From positions 28,582,382-28,646,381 of the forward strand of contig NC_084474.1 of NCBI RefSeq assembly GCF_027409185.1: a stretch of DNA of 64,000 nt, read 5' to 3'. Origin of the DNA: Cynocephalus volans (lineage: Eukaryota; Chordata; Mammalia; Dermoptera; Cynocephalidae). The notes beneath the pieces are model-generated. The model was not told the DNA's origin. It made no database searches and saw only the letters and a program-made list of their open reading frames with translations. The position numbers and the translations under genes were made by a program. The stretch's first letter is position 1, and each line of letters starts with the position of its first letter. Below, in pieces: positions 25,960 to 37,625 of this stretch.

Positions 25960-26545
25960 TGTAGGCAGCTGAGGTTGGTTGCTGACACAGTCTCCCACTC
26001 CTGTTTTCCCTCACCTCCTCCCTCCCCACACTCATCCCTAAACCACTGTTCTCGTCTTGTCACTCCTCACAAAGCCTAAACTTCTTAACTTGGCATTCAA
26101 AACCTCCACAATTTGGTCCCAATTTATCTCTTCAGTCCTACCTCCTTCTACATCCCATCCTAAAGCCCCTGCTTTAACCATTCAGACCACAACACTTGGC
26201 CTTGCCAGTTTCTGAACTCTTCTCTCTGTCTAGAATGTTCCCACTTGTACCCCCAAGTCCACCCCATCTCATCCTATGTAAATTCTACTCACCTTTGAAG
26301 ACTCATTTGTACAGTCTTAATTAGTATCTTTCTCTGTCCGCTCAGGGTAAATTTTACTTATAGCAGTCATCATCACATTCTTCTTGTACTTGTTTATCTG
26401 TTACCATATCTTATCTTTCTTCACTAGTGATGGTCTCATGATGGGGTAAATTTGTTTCATTCATCTTTCCCCCCTGGTGTCTAGCAAGTGCCTTATACTT
26501 TTGAGGCACCCAAGAAATGATTTTAATTGAACTGAATTGAACATA
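25960..26545 (+). repeat. L2 LINE 3' end
   Basis: 'ctgtctagaatgttcccact', 'tactcacctttgaagactca', 'ttcttgtacttgtttatctgtt' and 'tctagcaagtgccttatac' then 'gaactgaattgaa' reproduce the order of the L2 3' end. Ancient and strongly diverged. Confidence 0.75.
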
Positions 26546-26879
26546 GAAATGTGATATAGTCTTTACTCATAAAAGAATTGGGTAGAAAAATACATGAAGG
26601 AAATAATAGAGTGAAAGCTGTCAGCTTTTGGACCTGTAGATATTTTACTACGAACCAGAAAATACAGGTTTATACCATCTACTATCCATTTCTGTTTCGG
26701 TGTCTGACATCTAGTGTATAGAAGTCTCTCTGATTCCGTATCTATAGCCCAATCCAGGTATTAGCTATAGAACTTTAGACACATAAAATTTAGCATTTTC
26801 AATTGACGGTAGACTTGGCGATCCCTTCTAACAACCTCATTTCAAACATGAAGCTGAATGAAGTCCAAGGAATTTAATA

Positions 26880-27095
26880 ACATCCTTGTACATTTATAGT
26901 GTGCCAGATGCTGTGCTAAATGCTTTATACGTGATTCACCTTGAATTCTTATCGCCCTATGAAATGGGCACAGTTAATAATCCACCTTTCATAGGTGAGA
27001 AATCTGAGGCTTGAAGAGGTTGAATAACTTGCCCAAGTTACATAAAGCAAGACGCAGGCAAAATCAAGGTTAAATATCCACAGTGTCAGACCAAA
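26880..27095 (-). repeat. MIR SINE (antisense)
   Basis: 'atttatagtgtgccagatgctgtgctaaatgcttta' followed by 'ggtgagaaatctgaggcttgaagagg' is the reverse complement of MIR, well preserved. Confidence 0.85.
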
Positions 27096-27652
27096 CAATA
27101 TTCTTTGTGATGTAGGTAAAGCAATGTTTTCAAGATCTTTTAATGAGTCAGTGATAGGTAAGAGATGATAACTCCAAGCTTTTGACATCCACTCTGCGTC
27201 TCCTTCATTTACCACTTTCTGTCAACTGTTGCTAGAAAATCGGACAAGTTTTCCAGTATGTAGGAAATGCAGATTAAAACCTAATTCACATCTCTGAGTG
27301 GTGGGTATTCTTTTTTATCTGTTCCATGTCTTCTGTGCTTTTCTGTGTTTGAAGTCTTCTATAATTTAAAAAAGTTTAGGGCAAAAGATAAACAAAAGAA
27401 AATATGGTATATTATTCTCTAACTACAGAGGTATTCTCCAGCAGAAAGGCCATGTCAAAAGCTCCTCGGCAGTCTTTATTTCATCAAAACAATTTTTTTT
27501 CAAGCTGATTTTCTGCTAAGACTCATTTAATAACACAATTTTAAATTTAGGTAAGGAGTTTTCAGGAAAATATATCAGAAAGAAGTGGGTGTGGAAATCA
27601 ACATATTTTTGAGAAGGGGGAAGGGGCAATCCTATTCTTTTCATAGGCACAG

Positions 27653-27667
27653 GCTGCCCTCTGCTGT
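27653..27667 (-). promoter_or_regulatory. Candidate CTCF site
   Basis: The minus strand reads acagcagagggcagc, matching 14 of 15 positions of the CTCF core CCASYAGRKGGCRSY as I recall it. It sits 60 bp from a CpG-dense patch. A sequence match only; occupancy is inference. Confidence 0.5.
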
Positions 27668-27714
27668 AAAAAATAAGCCTTTACAACCCTTTGTCTGATT
27701 CAATAGCCTAACTC

Positions 27715-27835
27715 CTGTATCAGGTGTGCCGCGTAAAATAAGATCGTAAGGCGTTAAGTGCAACGTTTACTTATTACGCGCTAAGCTTATTGTCTTAGAT
27801 CTGCAAGGCGGATTCCGGGGATTCAGATTGGTGGG
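27715..27835. promoter_or_regulatory. CpG-dense patch, candidate conserved regulatory element
   Basis: About nine CpGs occur within roughly 110 bp (gccgcgt, gatcg, ggcgtt, aacgtt, acgcgc, ggcgg, ccgg) in a region otherwise nearly CpG-free. No repeat family is recognised. Retained CpGs in AT-rich unique sequence suggest protection from methylation or purifying selection. Function unknown. Confidence 0.4.
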
Positions 27836-28014
27836 TTAAAGTAATGAGATTACTTTTCATACTTACCTTAAAAAATAACGCTTTTTACTTTATAGCAACT
27901 CCTCAACTGACCAAATCTCATTTGATGGAGGTCAGAGCCACTAGCCAGAGCATTTGTTGTACTCCCCTCTCAGAAGAGCGGGCCAACTGATGATGAGACC
28001 AGTTCCCATCACAG

Positions 28015-28100
28015 GATTGTGGTGTAGATTAAATGACATGTGTAAAGCACCCAAGCACATAGTAATTGCTCAGCAAATAGACGTTCTCATCTTCATTTTC
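28015..28100 (+). repeat. MIR 3' fragment
   Basis: 'gattaaatgacatgtgtaaagcac' and 'cacatagtaattgctcagcaaat' match the MIR 3' end. Confidence 0.7.
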
Positions 28101-29530
28101 ATCATAATCACACCAAAAGGAAAATAATGAAAAACATCTTGTGGGCACGTCTTGGAACATACAGACAGCCTGATTGCCTGCCCTTCCACCATTTAGGTCT
28201 GCAGTTGAGTAAAATGAGAAATCTGATATGATGAGATGACCCCAAAGCACTGTACAATTCACTTGAGCTCCTCTCATGGAATTCACAAGGCTGGCCTTCC
28301 ACATTTCAGAAATATTTCAATAAGGGCTAAAGTAACTTATGTTTAATGCATAAAGGGGTTGGACAAACCCTAATTTAAGTTGAAAATTCAACAAAGAACA
28401 CTTAGTCCTCAAAGCCATGTGACTAATTGAAGTTTCACTCTTTTTTATTTTTTAGTGATTTCATGTTATATCTTCAACCTAAAACAAATTCTAGTGTTGA
28501 TAAACAGGAGCAACCAGCCTGTCCTTTTTCATGCCAGCACTCCAAGAGTGTCGAAGTGACTCTTATTCCTTAGTGGGAGGTCGCTTTGTACTGGGAATAA
28601 ATATTACACTATGCTCACAGGATTCTTCTTTGGCCTTCCAAATTTGATATTTCATTCGTGAGTCATTTGAAACGCAAAGCACTATTGGCACAAGGTAGTA
28701 ACTACGGCAGAAACATGGCGAGTGTTAAGATCATTGTGATTTTAATTTTTTAAAAAATCTGTGAGTGGTTTGGCCAGAACACCAACTTTCCCTGGGCCCA
28801 CCGCTGCATCTGTTTGCAAAGACCAAGTCAGGAAAGTGACACAGTGTATCAGTGTATCATTCCTGTGTTGCGTGCTGAGGTTTAGTTTTTTGTGTGTTAT
28901 AGGGATAAGAAATCAAGTGGGGAAAGAGAACAATTAATACAGGGAAGAATACAAAAAAAATTGATGTATTTAGAGCAGAGATCACTTAGACTTCTACCTC
29001 CTTATTTCCCTCACTATGGAAAATATTTCATCTTTGGGCAAATAGTCAAAGCCTATATTGCCACAGAGTTCTTTCCTCCTGGAAAATAACAATCTCTGTG
29101 GTTTTATAAATCTTCTTTGTTCACCCAAAAGTATTCTCATCGATTTTCTGAAGCATAGCAGACAGCTTTGTAGCTCCATTCATTCGGTGATCTCAGGGAG
29201 TGGAGAAAGAGGCTTCTCAGCCAGGCCCACAGCCTCTGGGACCTCTTCAGGCCACCTCTCCACCTTCTTAAGCTCCTTCCGACCACTTGCTGGCCCCTGA
29301 ACACGCCGGGCTTGCTCTTTCCAGTCTGCACCTCCGCACAAGCTGTTGCTCCCGTCTAGGACGCCTCTCCACCCTGTCCTGTTTGCCTGCCAAACGTGTA
29401 ATCATGTATGCTTTGGGTCAAATCTGCAACAATCTGGAGCACCTTTGTGACCACCACAGTTTGTCTCCACAGCATGCTCCATGATAGCACTTCTTATTAC
29501 AGAAGGCAAGTATTCTTTACATGATAGTCA
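28101..29530. other. Intergenic, unique sequence
   Basis: No gene recognised. 28430-28760 has no repeat hallmarks, scattered CpGs and a YY1-like acatggcg (about 28713), so it could hold a conserved element. Short frames only. Confidence 0.45.
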
Positions 29531-29534
29531 TAGC

Positions 29535-29720
29535 AGCTAACATTTATTGCATTCATATAACACGGTAGGAATTCTATGACACGTTTTACATGCATTATTT
29601 CTGCTCCTACCATTAAATGTGAAATTGCATATGTGTGGAAACTGAGGGTTACAGAAATTAAGTGGTTCGCCTATGATTTCAAGCTTGTGTGCATGGAGCA
29701 CAGGACACCCATGTCCTTCC
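29535..29720 (-). repeat. MIR fragment (antisense)
   Basis: 'gctaacatttattgcattcat', 'cgttttacatgcattattt' and 'tgtggaaactgagggttacag' are diverged reverse MIR. Confidence 0.65.
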
Positions 29721-30265
29721 AGTCTTGCTGTTTGTCACCACTTCCTACTGCCATTGCACTCAATGGACAGTGACCTCCTTTATGTCAGGCACACACTGGA
29801 TTCCTTTCAGTATTCCTCAAGCCAAGCTTAGCACTCTATATCTAATTGTCAAGATGCATGCTGAACAAATTCATGAAACTAATGGATCATGGCAAAACCT
29901 CTCTGAAGCAAAGGTCCTCACTTCCAAAGGCTGAGAAAGGAGGTCTTCAGGAGGAGTCAACATGAATTCCTCTAGGGCCAGCCCCATCTGCTCACCTCCC
30001 GTCTACCTTCCTGCCGTCACCTCCTCCCTGTCCTTCAGTCTAGCAGAGCTGCTGAATGCCCATGTCCTCAGACCCTCCAGTGCAGCTGCCCTCACTGCAT
30101 CCGTGTGCTCTCTTTTCCTCCTGCACTCACCAAGCCCTTCTTTTCTCTTTTTCATTCATGCAGGTTGTGAAATCCAACACTTCCCAGGACTAGTCAGACA
30201 AAAAGGTTAACAAGAAATGCTAAAAGCCATAAAGTGCCAGCCTGCGAGGGGCAGCCATGCCAGTG
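29721..30265. other. Intergenic, no gene recognised
   Basis: Unique sequence with a pyrimidine-rich part near 30.0-30.16 kb. No confident repeat. Confidence 0.45.
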
Positions 30266-30267
30266 GC

Positions 30268-30468
30268 CGGGAGCACAGGCTCTGGACTCAGACACACAAG
30301 TCGCTCAATGGTGTTGCCACTCGCTCGCTGTGTCATTTTGGGCAAGTGACTAAATGTCTCTAGGTGGCAATTTTTCCAAGAACACCCATCTCCCAGGGTG
30401 TTTCTGAGAATTTGTGACTCTCAGGCTTAGGGTCTGGTGCAATATAAACACTCAAGGAATACTAAGAT
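30268..30468 (+). repeat. MIR SINE
   Basis: 'ggagcacaggctctggactcag', 'ttttgggcaagtgactaaatgtctct' and the A/T-rich 3' part follow MIR order. Confidence 0.75.
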
Positions 30469-31234
30469 CATTAATAAGACAGAAGGCAGGAAGAAGATGC
30501 AACTCTTTGTAGATGAGTGGTCAGACAGAATGGGAGGGGGGAGTGATTTTTACATCCTCTCCCAAGTTTCGAGACCCGACTTACAGAGATCTTATAAAGA
30601 AGCACAACTCCCGAGCTGCTTTCCTGGGCGCAGCCGCTGCCTGTGACATTTCTTTGAAAGCACATTGAAATTTGGGATCAGGAAGCAAAAACGGTAGTCC
30701 TCCGTCTATTAAACCAGGTAACAACTACACATCCTGTGATTTTTGGCAAAGAGAGTCAAGGGCAACTGTTCAGGAAAACCCAGTCATTTCCTGTTTTATG
30801 GAAACGGCTCATAAACACTTGGGCTGTAGTCTTTGAACTGAAGCACGTCAGGTCTCCAGTGACTAATGTTCACTGGAATTACTAATTGCAAGGCAGAGGC
30901 ACTTAACAAGGACTGAGTCTCCCAGAACGTTAATATCGATTTCTCCAGAGGTGCAATGAGGGAGAGAAGGGGAGGGAAAGAGGAAACAGAGGCTCCAGCA
31001 AGCCAGCGAGCAGTGCAGAGAGAATGTGAAGATAGCATCGCCGCACTTTATTTTTTTATTCTTCTTTTCCTATTGAGTGATATACTTCCTTTACCCCTTT
31101 GGTTGCAGATTTCCCAATAACTTTTTTGATAAGTAAATGTAACATTTTCTCTTCCTAGTGTCCCTCTGAACTAAGGGGTAGGCGCAAAGACAAAGGTTCT
31201 TGGGGGAGAAAGCTTTGGAAAAAGCAGTTGTGTG
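30469..31234. other. Intergenic, unique sequence
   Basis: No gene recognised. A purine-rich stretch (about 30955-30995) precedes an A/T-rich one. Confidence 0.45.
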
Positions 31235-31445
31235 GTGGTCAAGCACAAGACTGATATAAAGTAGCCTGGGTTTAAATCCCAGCTCTGTCACTCAACGGTG
31301 ACATGACCTTGGGCACTTTCTTTAATCTCCCCAAGTCTTGTTTTATTTCAGTGTGATAATGTGGATAAATAATTTTCACTTCAGAAAGTTATTGTAAGGA
31401 TTTAATGAAAATACTTATGAAACATTCTTACTGTGGTCCTAGTAT
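31235..31445 (+). repeat. MIR SINE
   Basis: 'cctgggtttaaatcccagctctgtcac', 'gaccttgggcactttctttaa' and 'ttattgtaaggatttaatgaaaa' give a nearly complete MIR. Confidence 0.9.
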
Positions 31446-31580
31446 TCAATATTTACTATTATTATTTTAATCATTATTTAACTGCTTATAAAAATTACTA
31501 AGTCAGGTATTCTTTTATTTTAGTCATTATTATTTTAATCATTATTTGAACTATAATTCTCATCATTATATACTTGTATA

Positions 31581-31638
31581 CCAGGATACTTCAAAAAGTT
31601 CATGGGAAGATTTGTATTATCTTTTTGATGTACCCTCG
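31581..31638. mobile_element. Mariner-type MITE, internally deleted
   Basis: Left end 'ggatacttcaaaaagttcatgg' and right end 'ctttttgatgtaccctcg', with TA on both sides. At about 58 bp it is shorter than its relative at 2275-2357 and consists of little more than the two terminal repeats. Confidence 0.7.
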
Positions 31639-31639
31639 T

Positions 31640-32268
31640 ATGTATGTATATATTTAACAAAGTATTTGTAATTAACCAAAATTATATTTGTGGAATATTC
31701 TCAATGCCCTGTGGTGATGCATCTATTTTAAATGCTCAACAGAATGAGAAAGCCCATCCACAGTCCATCTGTTCTCAAAGCCACTTAGCCATTTTAAGGA
31801 TCATCAAAGCAACACCAACATGTTAAGTTGTGGCATTATTTTTCTTCATAGGCTATCATGTCTTCAGCACCATGAGAAGTAAAGAAGCATCTTCCAATTT
31901 GGTTATAATCAATGGGAAAATCCACCTAGTAATTCCCCAGGAACAAACCAGTTGACCAAGTTAAAGCTGGCTCTTATTTGCTCCATGAATAATTCAAGCC
32001 ACAGCTGAAGAGAGGTTATCATGTGGAATTGCTAGAGACAGTATGATACTTTGAGTCCCCACCCTTTTGAAAGTAAAAACATTGTAGGTTACTCACAAGC
32101 CACTGGGAAGACACCTGAGGACTCTTGAGAATTATCCAAAGAAATAAAAGGGTTGGTACTGGCTTCTGAGTAATAATCTTAGGTAAGGGGGGAAGGTATT
32201 GAGAAAATAAGTGTAAAATGGAGTAAACCTGAATTTAGTAAATCTGCCTTTATAGGGATTGCTGTGCA
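31640..32268. other. Intergenic, no gene recognised
   Basis: Unique AT-rich sequence with no assigned features. Confidence 0.5.
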
Positions 32269-32436
32269 GATTTGTCTTGGTTTGAGTGCTATAACAAAGT
32301 ACCACAGATTGGGTGGCTTAGGCAATAGATATTTATTTCTCATAGTTCTAGAGACTGTAAGTCTGAGATCAAGGTGTCAGCATGGTTGGGTCCTGGTGAT
32401 GGTTTCCTCACATGACAAAGATGGACAGAGAAGGAG

Positions 32437-32473
<37 letters not shown>

Positions 32474-32642
32474 CACGCGCGTGCTTTTGTCTCTTCTTAC
32501 AAGGGCACTAATTTTACAATGAGGGCCCCACCCTCATGAGCTAATTACCTCTCAAAATCCCCATCTCCAAATATTATCACATTGGGGATTAGGGTTTCAG
32601 AATGCAATTTTTGGGAGGACACAAACATTTAGTCTGGAGTCA
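32269..32642 (-). mobile_element. MLT1-type MaLR LTR
   Basis: The reverse MLT1A-like order is visible: 'gctataacaaagtaccacagattgggtggctta', 'atttatttctcatagttct', 'cttcttacaagggcacta', 'aattacctctcaaaatccccatctccaaat' and 'gggaggacacaaacattt'. A (GA)n tract at about 32438-32469 has expanded inside it. Confidence 0.85.
32438..32469. repeat. (GA)n microsatellite
   Basis: A pure GA run of about 32 bp followed by a short gcgcacacgcgcg alternating stretch, inside the LTR. Confidence 0.95.
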
Positions 32643-32649
32643 TATTACC

Positions 32650-32760
32650 CTTTTTCCTCACTCTTCCCCAGCTAGAGTGAAGGCTCCTGAGGACAGGGCG
32701 CATATCTTGTGCTAAGCGCCCCAAGCAGGAAGTACTCAATAAATTTCTATTTAATTGTGG
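32650..32760 (+). repeat. L2 LINE 3' fragment
   Basis: 'agagtgaaggctcctgaggacagggc' and 'gaagtactcaataaatttc' match the L2 3' terminus. Confidence 0.75.
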
Positions 32761-33811
32761 CATAATGACAAATGAAGATTAAAGATTTGATAATTCTCAG
32801 CTTGGAGAAAAATCTTTAGAATGAGTGTAATGACATGTTCATGCCCTCAAAAGACTGTCATAGGGATTAGCTTGGGCTCTGGATACCAATGGCAGAAACA
32901 GGCAGAGGATAGTGAGCCTGCAGAAGAGACTAACAAGAAGTGGCCAGCGAGGGGGAGGAAAAATCAAGAGGGTGTTGTCATGGGAGCCAAGGGACAGACC
33001 CTGGCCTGGCAGTGTTATTGTAGAGACACCGTAGCAACATGTGGACTGGAGGTCACCATGGCAGTGCAAACTTAGATACAAGGAGAGTGTCATACTGTCA
33101 CATTTACATTCTGTCTCTTGTCACATACCAATATTTCCTCAACTTCTGCTAATCTTGAAAAAACCTAATTCACCAGTGGTTTCTAAATGGTCACCACTGC
33201 TGCTGCCCACCTGTGAGGACGGGATGAAGACGCAATTGAAAGTTTTCCATTTCCTTTTGAAATAACATCCTTCTGACACTTTTTTGAATGATAAAATGCT
33301 TTTTCTTTTTTGAAATTATGATGATAGCAGTTGGAAACTAATTTTTTTTAAAATGTCTGATTTGGCAAAATAAAACTTGACAATCCCATCTGTGATGTTC
33401 TTTGAAGTTTCTTCTGGAAAATCCAAAATTCTGGAAACCATGGCTACAGATTACAAAAGAAGTAAAAATAAGATCACGAGTTTTAATTCAAAGCCAGGAA
33501 CTTCAAACTTCTTGTCGAGGAGCTCTTTTCCTTTGAAATTAGCAAGGAAGAAAACACAAGGTCTGGTGTATTTAGATGTCACTTACAGTTTGAAAAGTTT
33601 TTAAAATTCATGTGTGCATTTTGTTAATATAGGATTAAAAAATCATGTGTGTGTGGGTGTGTGTGTGTACCTATGTGTCTATGTCTATAGCTGACAATGT
33701 GATGAAGAAAGGATTAAATTTTATACCACAATAGGAACTACCATAGTACAGGCAGTTTCCCTCAAATAACTTTTTCTTACTGGCACACCTACATTCCTGT
33801 GATCATAATAT
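32761..33811. other. Intergenic, no gene recognised
   Basis: Short frames on both strands at 32.82-33.09 kb mirror each other and show no domain. A short TG-rich run lies near 33643-33668. Confidence 0.5.
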
Positions 33812-33830
33812 TGGCCACAAGAGGGCAGTA
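33812..33830 (+). promoter_or_regulatory. Candidate CTCF site
   Basis: tggccacaagagggcagta matches 15 of 19 bases of the extended CTCF motif TGGCCACCAGGGGGCGCTA and 14 of 15 of the degenerate core. Unique surrounding sequence. Occupancy is inferred only. Confidence 0.55.
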
Positions 33831-34429
33831 TACATTAAGATTATTGTTTGTTGATTTTTTTTTTTTAATTATCACATTATACCTTATCTCATATTAAGTC
33901 AACCAGTCTTGCTGTTCTTTGTTCAAACTGCAAGAATGTATGTTAGCAATATTGTCCATGATTTTATTATTTTGACCAATAATGTTATGATTTGGCTGGA
34001 GTAAAGAGCCAACCAAGATGGAGAAGGTGATAACTTCGCGTGTTCTCATCTGAAAACACAGACATGGAGTAATTGCACACGTGTGGGATGCAGGCTTCAC
34101 GGAAGGAGTGGAATGATCCTAGTATTTTCAGAAAGACACAGCAAGTGAATGTACTACTTTATATTTATTCTTACACGAAGACAAGACCTGAGTTTAACAT
34201 TTGTGTAAAATGAAATGTGCAACTTGACCCTTCCTTGAAGTAATCACCACCTCCAAAAAAACCCCTCAGAGCCGTAACACACCACTTGCAAATGTGACCC
34301 AATGACAAAGCGAGCGAGCTAGCTATACATTCAGGGCTCATTAGTAAAGTACCTGTGAGAGCTGTTTTCTAGAAGAGCTGTGATGGCAATGGTGTAGCTG
34401 CAGAGTTACGACAAAGGATCTGAGAATCC

Positions 34430-35000
34430 ACAGGGGGCCCACAGACAGAGGAGGTGGTGGCCGTGTGTGTGCGGTTCCCTGACGTGTGGACACGTGTGCC
34501 TGTTGTATCAGCCTCTTGGATCCCCTCCGGCAGGGTGTGTGCTCTAGGAAGACCCCTTCTTCTACCAGCTGCTTTCCTCAGGCTGCAGAGGAAATGGTTG
34601 CAGCTCCGGGGAAGTGAATTTCATCGCTCCATCTGCCTTCATGACGCCAGGAGGGAATTATGACGTCACAGTGGACTGTGTCTTCGAGGCTTGGCCAGGT
34701 GGCGGATGGGTGGGGCTTGGCCCGTGTGGGACGCATGTGGCTCCTGCTGCGGGCTCTGGCTACCTGCGGGCCAACTTCGAGGAATGGGAGGTAGAGGGAC
34801 CAGAAATCCCCCTTCGCATCCTCAGGACCCCCACCAGCACCAGCACCATTTGGGATCCTCTCTGAGGCCGTCCGAAGCTGTGGCCAGCTCGGCTGTGCAC
34901 CCCGATGTCTGCGTCCCTCCTTCCCAGCGGCGCGCCCCTTTCCCCATTTCTGCTCTCCTGGGATTGCAGTTTCTAATGAGTTTGTACACACGCTTTTGCT
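34430..35000. promoter_or_regulatory. GC-rich intergenic island with a full CRE
   Basis: GC and CpG content rise well above the flanks. The perfect palindromic cAMP response element tgacgtca is at 34661-34668, and a related atgacgcc lies 20 bp upstream. Open frames run through on both strands (137 and 118 codons), but this is expected in GC-rich DNA and no domain is recognised. It could be an enhancer or an unannotated promoter/exon. Function not shown. Confidence 0.4.
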
Positions 35001-35185
35001 TCAGGCTCTGTTTCCTATGGAATGCAGGACATGACAGAATGTTTTGATGTTAAAGGATCTGAAGTCTTCAAGGAGGTGTGCAACCACATCCTTGTATTAA
35101 TAACCACTTCAGATTAAAGAAAAGGCAGAAAGTAACCTCGACGTTGTCTGTGTGGCCGGAGGGGTGACTGCAACTTGCATATTGA

Positions 35186-35200
35186 CCAGAAGATGGCGCG
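35186..35200 (+). promoter_or_regulatory. Candidate CTCF site
   Basis: ccagaagatggcgcg matches 13 of 15 positions of the CTCF core, in the same orientation as the site at 33812. Confidence 0.4.
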
Positions 35201-35439
35201 CTAATGACATCCTTCTACCACTGGGACAGGCTGCAGGGAGCTCAGAATCTTGGCCGCCTTTAGTGCAGTTATTTTTCCTGTTGAATCCTGTGGTAAGTGC
35301 TGGAGCTGCAGACAGTTCCCAAAAGAGCAGTTCGCAAACGAGCATATAGATAGTTAGTACTTGTACAGTGCGGAAACGTCCACTGACAGATGTATTTACT
35401 GCCCTTGAATTTGGGTTTTCAAGTTCTTGAACTTAATAG

Positions 35440-36095
35440 CACGTATTACTGAGGTAATATTTATATAACATAAACTCAACCATTTTAAAGTGGATAATTT
35501 AGTGGCATTGGGTACATTCACAATGCTATGAAAACACCATCTCTAGTTCCAAACCGTTCCCAGCATCCCAAACGAAAACCCCTTACCCGTTAAGTAGTTC
35601 CTCTCCATGACAACCAATCTGCATTTTATCCAATGGATTTATCTGTTCTGGACATTCCACATAAATGGAACCATACAACGTGCGGCCCTCAGTGTGTGGC
35701 TAGCACACCGTTTCCACGTTCACCCGTGTCGTAGCGTGTATCAGCACTTCATTCCCGTCCACGACTAGAACTTCCACTGTGATGTCGAATGGCCGTGGTG
35801 CAGGCGGGCGCCCTCTTCGTGTTCGGGATCTTAGGGGAAAGGGTGCAGTCTTTCGCCCGTAAGTTTGAGTTAGCTGTGGGTTCTTCCTAAACGCCCTTTA
35901 TGGTGTTGAGGAAGTGCCCTTCTTTTCTGGTTTTTATAGTGTTTTTATTATTAAAGGGTGTTGAATTTTATCAAATGCTTTCTTTGTTAATTGGGATGAT
36001 CATATGGGGTTTTTTTTTCCTTCATTCTAAAATGTGGTTTATTATACTTACTGGTTTTCTTATGTCACACCACCCTTGCATTGGTAGGGACAGAT
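35440..36095 (-). mobile_element. L1M-class LINE, 3' end and ORF2 pieces, antisense
   Basis: 35.44-35.78 kb holds the 3'-end words ('ctcaaccattttaaagtgga', 'gacaaccaatctgcattttatcc', 'ggacattccacataaatgga'). From about 35.85 to 36.09 kb are antisense ORF2 words ('gggtgttgaattttatcaaatgc', 'ggtttattatacttactggttttctta'). Probably two L1 fragments or one internally deleted copy. Confidence 0.75.
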
Positions 36096-37389
36096 ATATT
36101 ACTTTTTAATAACTTTTCTTTAAAAAAGGAAGACGTACATAAAGCGTTACAGGAATATAGATGAGGTAGAATTAATTCTGCAGGTTAGGGAGGAGAGAAA
36201 GTGGGAGAAGTAAAGGGAAAGAAAAGGAACCGACACAGTAAAGGACACAGACAAACAATGACCTTGAATAACAAGGGCATAAGAGCCAAGCCTTCGAGCA
36301 CGGTCTTTGTCTACTCCAAGATCGATGAGAAGCCATATCCAGTTTCCAAATATCCAGCTTCACCTTCCTTAGCTTTAAGATGATTAGATTATTTTGGTTT
36401 TGATTGTCATTATTATAATTATAATTTCTTATCCTGCTTATATCATAAACCTTTCCTAAGCAGTTACATAGTTTGGGGACCACGATTTAAAATTGTTACA
36501 TAACAGTCCATGGTTCGGTAATTTCAGTAAACATTTAGATTAGTCTTTATTTTCCATTATTTTTTGAATGCCATGATGAACACAAAGTAGATTGCTTACG
36601 AGACATCTTCTAGCTGTAAAATTTTATGGCTTTATGATTCTATGACGTCTATAACGCAGCTTCTTCCCAAATTCCACAAAATCCTAATTCCTAGTCCTGG
36701 ATGGTTAGAAAACCTCTCTCAGGCAACGTCATTAAGTCTACTGTAATTCTCATATGTTTCAATTCAGACATATTTTCTCTTTTCATCTTTGTTGAAAATG
36801 GAAAAAAGTGGATCACTTGACACTAGTAGTTGTCTCTTCCTATAACTCACTTAAGCGTCTATGAAGCACATGCAGAAGTGATCAGCTCTTCTAGGCACAG
36901 TGGGGAGACAAGATGGGCACACAGCCATGGCTTTTCCTGGCTCTCCCTACCTCAGTTTCCCTTTCCAACAGCTCTTCTCTGATCTTTACATTGACCACTT
37001 CCTGTCTCCACTGCTGGGCTCTCCAGGAGTATGTAATTTTGTAAACTAAGAATCCTAAGTGAGGACTTAATTCTCTTTTTAGATTAGCACATATAAATTG
37101 GATGTTTTTCATATCACCTCTATTAGGAGATAAAGAGGAAAACAAAACCAACTAGAAACAGATCTGCTTATAGACAAGTGCTTTTCCCTGGGATTCTTTG
37201 GCTGGCACCAGATAAGCAGATAGACCGGCTCCTTGCCTCACTTCGGTACCATTTTAAGCTCTTGGAATAAGGTATATCTCTGGGGCACATCTGTTGCTCT
37301 GAGTTAACACCTAGGGCTGAGTTAGTCTTGTTGGTGGGAACCGTTTCCCACTAGTTTCCTTTAACTCACAGTAGAGACACCTCTTGGGG
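36096..37389. other. Intergenic, no gene recognised
   Basis: Unique sequence. An ORF of 103 codons (36172-36483, minus) has no domain. Confidence 0.5.
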
Positions 37390-37625
37390 AGGCAACAGGA
37401 TGGGGTTCAGATTCTGAACTAGAGCAACCAAGTTCAAACTCTGACTCTACCACTTACTCCTTGTGTGGCCCTTGGCAAATCACTGAAGTTTTGTGAACCT
37501 CAGCTTTCCTTTCTGTTAGTGAAGATAATCACCGACCTACTAATGCACTGATGAGAGGGTTAAATGGGACAATATCTGTAAAGTATACAGCATTGGACTT
37601 AGGATGTTTACGGTATTAATTTTCC
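37390..37625 (+). repeat. MIR SINE
   Basis: 'caagttcaaactctgactctaccac', 'cttggcaaatcactgaagt' and 'gagagggttaaatgggacaatatctgtaaagt' give a nearly complete MIR. Confidence 0.85.

Noticed and set aside
34578..34991. 137-codon frame in the GC-rich CRE block as a gene
   Set aside because: Open frames occur on both strands at once, as expected for GC-rich DNA, and no motif is recognised.
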